A DNA stretch of 64,000 bases from assembly GCA_031472005.1 (NCBI GenBank), contig PZJY01000005.1, positions 2,976,001-3,040,000 of the forward strand. The letters are read 5' to 3'. The DNA comes from Tetracladium setigerum (lineage: Eukaryota; Ascomycota; Leotiomycetes; Helotiales). Positions 60,134-64,000 of this stretch are shown here, in pieces; the stretch's first letter is position 1, and every line of letters begins with the position of its first letter. Made by a program: the position numbers and the translations under genes. The notes beneath the pieces are model-generated. The model worked only from the letters and a program-made list of their open reading frames with translations. It was not told the origin of the DNA and did no database searches.

Positions 60134-62247
60134 ATGCCGACTACTCCTAAACCCATCCAGTCCCCAGCGGGTAGACATCCCTCACTCGCCCGCTCTCCCT
60201 TCAGTCAATCCTTCCTCTCGGCCTCACCTCTCGCGCAAGAATCCATAGCTCGCGATCTCCGCGACTGCTCCGACGACGAAGAAACTGCCGCCGTAGACGA
60301 CGAGGAGGAAAGTACCTCGGGTAGCTCCAGCGACGAAGGTTCCGAAGCCTCCACCGCCCGTCCAGATGCCAGCCAACAATACTCCATGGCGTCTTCGTAC
60401 CGCCGACCAAGTTTTGTCGCATTCGGCGGCGCAAGACCAGCCATTACACCGCATCCGAACGACCCGACATATCTGACAAAGAAGGAGAAGAAGCAGAGTC
60501 GGGATGAAGAGAGGAGTTTGCTGAGAGATAATAATCTGCGGCCTTCGAAACATGGCGGGAGGGATGAACGGAATGTGGTGGTGAAGACGTGGAAGAAGCT
60601 TTTTGGGACCAAGAGACCGAGGGATGAGGAGTCGCAGATTCAAGCACCTTTGCTTACAGGAGAACCGTCGGAGACCTCAGCGTTGTTAGCTGGTGGGGTG
60701 CCAGAAACAACTAGGTCGCGTGGGGAGAGATTGAATCGGCAATGGGAACAAGCTGTGGCAGCTGGGAAGATAAAGACAACATGGCAGCGCGAAGCGAAGG
60801 TTTTGACGAGATATTCCAGTCCGTTGGTTGTCACGTTCATCCTGCAGTATTCGCTTACTGTTGCGAGTATTTTCACTGTCGGGCATCTGGGAAAGGTAGA
60901 GCTTGGAGCTGTCAGTTTGGCGAGTATGACGGCGAATATTACGGGTTATGCTATCTATCAAGGATTGGCTACGAGTTTGGATACCCTGTGCGCGCAAGCT
61001 TATGGATCTGGAAAGAAGCATCTTGTGGGATTGCAGTTGCAGAGAATGGTTTACTTTCTCTGGGCCTTGACTATTCCTATTGGATTGGTTTGGCTGTTTG
61101 CAGAGAAAATCTTGGAAAAGATTGTTCCGGAAAAGGAATCTGCGAAATTCGCAGGTTTGTATCTCCGAGTTTTACTGATCGGAGCTCCTGGCTATGCGGC
61201 ATTTGAGAGTGGGAAGAGATTCGTCCAAGCACAGGGCCTATTTTCTGCGACGACCTATGTTCTACTTGTTTGTGCACCGCTGAACGCCTTTATGAATTGG
61301 TTGTTTGTGTGGCACTTCCGCTGGGGCTTTATTGGAGCTCCCATTGCAGTCGCCTTGACAGACAATCTCTTGCCGATTTGCTTGTTCTTATACGTGAGGT
61401 TTGTGGATGGGCGACAGTGCTGGAATGGCTTCACAACAAAAGCTTTCCATAACTGGGGTGAGTGAACTTGTCTCTTACCTTGATTACAGTTCTAACGAAT
61501 CCATAGGCCCCATGGTCAAACTTGCCCTACCTGGTCTAATCATGGTCGAAGCGGAATTTCTCGCCTTTGAAATTCTTACCTTGGCATCAAGTTATTTCTC
61601 CACCACACATCTTGCAGCACAAAGCGTTCTCTCTACGATTACAGCTCTAACATTCCAAATTCCCTTCCCAATTTCAATCGCCGCCTCAACGAGAGTGGCG
61701 AATTTAATTGGAGCCACTCTTTCAGATGCAGCAAAAACAAGTGCTCAAGTGGTAAGTCCACTCACTTATTCCTCTCTTTTCTTTTTTCATCTTTTTTCAA
61801 ACAGCGAACATCAATCTAACACCAACCCAGGCAATGGTAGCAGCAACCATAGTCGGCCTCTTCAACGTCCTCCTCCTCTCCACCCTCCGCAACTCCATTG
61901 CCCAACTCTTCACCAACGATGCCGACGTCATCGCGCTCGTCTCCGCCGTCCTCCCCGTCTGCGCCGCTTTTCAACTATTTGACGCTCTAGCTGCCAACTG
62001 TAATGGTCTCCTCCGTGGTCTCGGATTCCAGGAGGTGGGCGGCTACACGAATCTCTTCTGCTACTATGTGATTGCCATGCCGATTAGTTTTGGCACCGCG
62101 TTTGGACTGGGGTGGGGTTTGGAGGGCTTGTGGACTGGCGTGGCTATTGCGTTGGGATTGGTGGCTGCGATTGAAGGGTGGTTTTTGGTGAGGACGGATT
62201 GGGATTTGGCGGTTGAGGAGGCGCAGGGGAGGAATGAATCTGGTTGA
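60134..62247 (+). CDS. MATE family efflux transporter
   Basis: Multidrug and toxic compound extrusion (MOP superfamily) antiporter, probably vacuolar or plasma membrane. Exons 60134-61457, 61507-61751 and 61831-62247 give 661 residues. A hydrophilic, acidic, Ser-rich N-terminal extension of about 210 residues precedes the membrane part. Twelve hydrophobic segments can be followed, with family landmarks LDTLCAQAYGSGKK, GLYLRVLLIGAPGYAAFE, FVQAQG and, in the second half, RVANLIGA and NGLLRGLGFQEVGGYTN. Introns are in phase and no defect is seen. It lies downstream of the NO VEIN-like gene on the same strand, but with its own 800-base promoter region. Confidence 0.94.
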
Positions 62248-63620
62248 AATATCCAGGATCTTGTGGATTTTTATCAGATGTAAGTTTGGGTTGGATGTTT
62301 TTGTTTAATAATGGGTGGATACTCTGCTTTTTGGAGATGGTTGTTTTTGCTTCATACCCACCATTTTGCCATTACAATTTCTATGTATGTGAGCATATGC
62401 CTACCTATTTCCTCCAATATATCTTGGCATCAAATTCTCGGCCAAGCCAATACTTGAGTTACTATATAGCGAATCCAAAATTATACTCACCTCTCAACTT
62501 TGTCTTTTTTTTCCGCAACGATATCTCCTTCTGCAAGATCTTCACGTGACGCGGACAACCGCGGCCGCACTCGCCCGCATTTTTGGACACGAGATGGCTG
62601 CAGAAGCAGCAGCCAAAGTGCTCGACACACTGTCGAAGGATGAAGGAAGCAACTCCTTGAGACGCCTATCTATATAATTGTAGATAGGAGCCAGACAGTC
62701 CAGCGGAGGAGGTTGCTGGTCACTACAAAGTGATGAAGTGAAGTACGAAATACCAAATGCGGTAAGGCGTACTTCGGCAACTGGTGCTGGAGTTGGACCA
62801 TGCCCGCATAGCGGTCCCTATGTGACAGCTGGAACCAAGTATGAATAACCGAATGAATGAATGAATCGATCCAAGGGATCCCGGATATCCGGTTCAGGCA
62901 TGAGGTTATATATAAGCTAGATAGGTTCCTAGGTACAGCCGCTTGCAAAATCAGCTTCGCGTCTTTCGCTGAAAAGAAATTGTTAGCACAGACTATCTCG
63001 GCCATCTTTTGGCGTTAACGCCTGTAGCGGCCATGTGACCATTCCATGGAACCGTGCCCTAAGTGCACAGTATGAGATGCCAGGGTTTAGAGAAGTGTTG
63101 TCTTCCTGATCACTTCGTCTTGCCGGACAATTCCCTAAGTTCTATAGAAGATGTGCAAAACTGGTCAGATGTCATGCAGCAAACCGTAAGGCGGCCCGTT
63201 GCGGTGTTAGCTAAAAAAACGCGGAGGTGGTCCATGCTCACATTTTTAAGCGAAACGACACGAAGCCGATACTATAGATAAAGCTTCGTGCTCAACTTCA
63301 ACAGTATTCTTTCTGATTCTTAGTTACGATCAGTACCCCTTGTACGTGATACACCTGCCTCTTGATCATCAGAGATCCACCCACCCCTCTGTGTCCAAAT
63401 ACCTTAGGAAGCACGACCGTTACACTAGGTCGTGTTTAGGGGTGTTACCTTTCATAAATAGAAGTATGGTAGTCAAAATAAGGTTGAAAGCGATAGAGTT
63501 AACTTAGATTATAGGAGGAAGTGATCAAAATGCTCTCGAGATCGGTAACTCCCGACACTTGTGAGAAACTTGCTACGAAGGGCTGAGTGTCGACCATAGT
63601 TATGGAACCGATCTGTACTT
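62248..63620. other. Intergenic region
   Basis: About 1.4 kb downstream of MATE and downstream of the convergent SDR. It contains a GAAT microsatellite at 62851-62866. Open frames (62670-63005 minus, 63063-63281 plus) have no domain. Confidence 0.5.
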
Positions 63621-64000
63621 TCAAGCCAACCCAACAAGCTTGATCGAGTCGTTCCAAAGCCGGGCCTCACTCTCCGGATCGTACGCGTGTTTGGCGTACC
63701 CCTTAGAAAAACTGCCGCCACTCTCATCTGCAGGCTCTGCCTCAGCGAGGTCGTTCAAGAGCTTCCCTCCTGTTCCCTCCCACTGCTTGCCAATCGCCGC
63801 CCAGACAGTTGTTGCCGCTCCCTGTTCGGGACTCTTGATACGCTTCATGAGCGCCTCGTTGGATTTCATGCTCGCCACTAGCTCCGCGGGAAGATAACTC
63901 GAAAGGCCGGTGTCGATTTCACCAGGGTGCACGCTTAGACCATGAAGGCCTTGAGAGCCATATCGTCGCTCGAGCTCATTAGCGAAGTAAATGTTGGCCG
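63621..64000 (-). CDS. Short-chain dehydrogenase/reductase, C-terminal part
   Basis: Partial gene cut by the right edge of the window. The frame reads ANIYFANELERRYG right at the edge, then LSVHPGEIDTGLS and TTVWAAIGKQWEGTGGKLL, and stops at 63621. The VHPGxIxTxL block and preceding xANxxFAxEL are typical of retinol-dehydrogenase/WWOX-like SDRs, which reduce or oxidise small hydroxy compounds with NAD(P). The catalytic Tyr-Lys pair and the cofactor-binding N-terminus lie outside the window, so activity and start cannot be judged. Confidence 0.88.
   Translation of the reverse strand, partial: ANIYFANELERRYGSQGLHGLSVHPGEIDTGLSSYLPAELVASMKSNEALMKRIKSPEQGAATTVWAAIGKQWEGTGGKLLNDLAEAEPADESGGSFSKGYAKHAYDPESEARLWNDSIKLVGLA

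Noticed and set aside
62670..63005. Minus-strand open frame of 111 codons
   Set aside because: No domain, microsatellite inside it, no conserved start context.

Overview
The window is nuclear DNA of a filamentous ascomycete fungus (Pezizomycotina; Leotiomycetes is my guess, low confidence). The evidence is single-copy eukaryotic housekeeping genes with short GT-AG introns (mostly 44-110 bases) that often carry CTAAC/CTAAT-like branch sites, genes on both strands with no operons, and fungus-specific families (Zn2Cys6 activator, RAM-network Tao3/Mor2, fungal CPR). Gene structures below were built by joining reading frames at visible splice sites. Where I give a protein length, the exon sum is divisible by three, sometimes only after allowing for the one-base lesions noted.

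Layout: a tandem GATA zinc-finger protein (about 1173-4269, +); deoxyhypusine hydroxylase (4599-5593, +); RNA polymerase I subunit RPA12 (5742-6144, -) divergent from cohesin loader SCC2/Mis4 (6628-12325, +); NADPH-cytochrome P450 reductase (14322-16675, +); a two-RRM RBMS/MSSP-like protein (19814-21849, +); RIO2 kinase (23265-24533, -) divergent from proteasome subunit RPN1 (24957-27888, +); Tao3/Mor2/Furry (28777-36739, +); a membrane-anchored MysC-like ATP-grasp enzyme (37906-39622, +) convergent with a triose-phosphate/nucleotide-sugar transporter (40245-41772, -); a GT17 glycosyltransferase (44165-45376, +); MLH1 (46602-48904, -); a DUF202 membrane protein (49631-50576, -) divergent from a Zn2Cys6 regulator (51041-53323, +); a large NO VEIN-like protein with a GHKL ATPase domain and a C-terminal DUF3883 nuclease-like domain (54172-59326, +); a MATE transporter (60134-62247, +); and the 3' part of a short-chain dehydrogenase at the right edge (63621-64000, -).

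Most genes are unrelated core functions: translation-factor modification, rRNA transcription and ribosome maturation, cohesion, mismatch repair, protein turnover and polarity. The stretch from about 37.9 to 46.6 kb and the 54-62 kb stretch look more accessory. The first holds the ATP-grasp enzyme, a transporter, a glycosyltransferase, a Tourist-like MITE and a degenerate repeat trio. The second holds the NO VEIN-like protein and the MATE transporter. No tRNA, rRNA or CRISPR was found.

A striking property of the sequence is that many otherwise well-conserved genes (SCC2, CPR, RBMS-like, TAO3, ATP-grasp, GT17, NO VEIN-like, the GATA protein and probably DUF202) each need one or more single bases restored to keep frame. 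Nearly all lesions are one-base losses, mostly in or beside short C/G/A runs, whereas DOHH, RPA12, RIO2, RPN1, the TPT transporter, MLH1, the Zn2Cys6 factor and MATE are intact. I read this as residual deletion-type sequencing error rather than biology.
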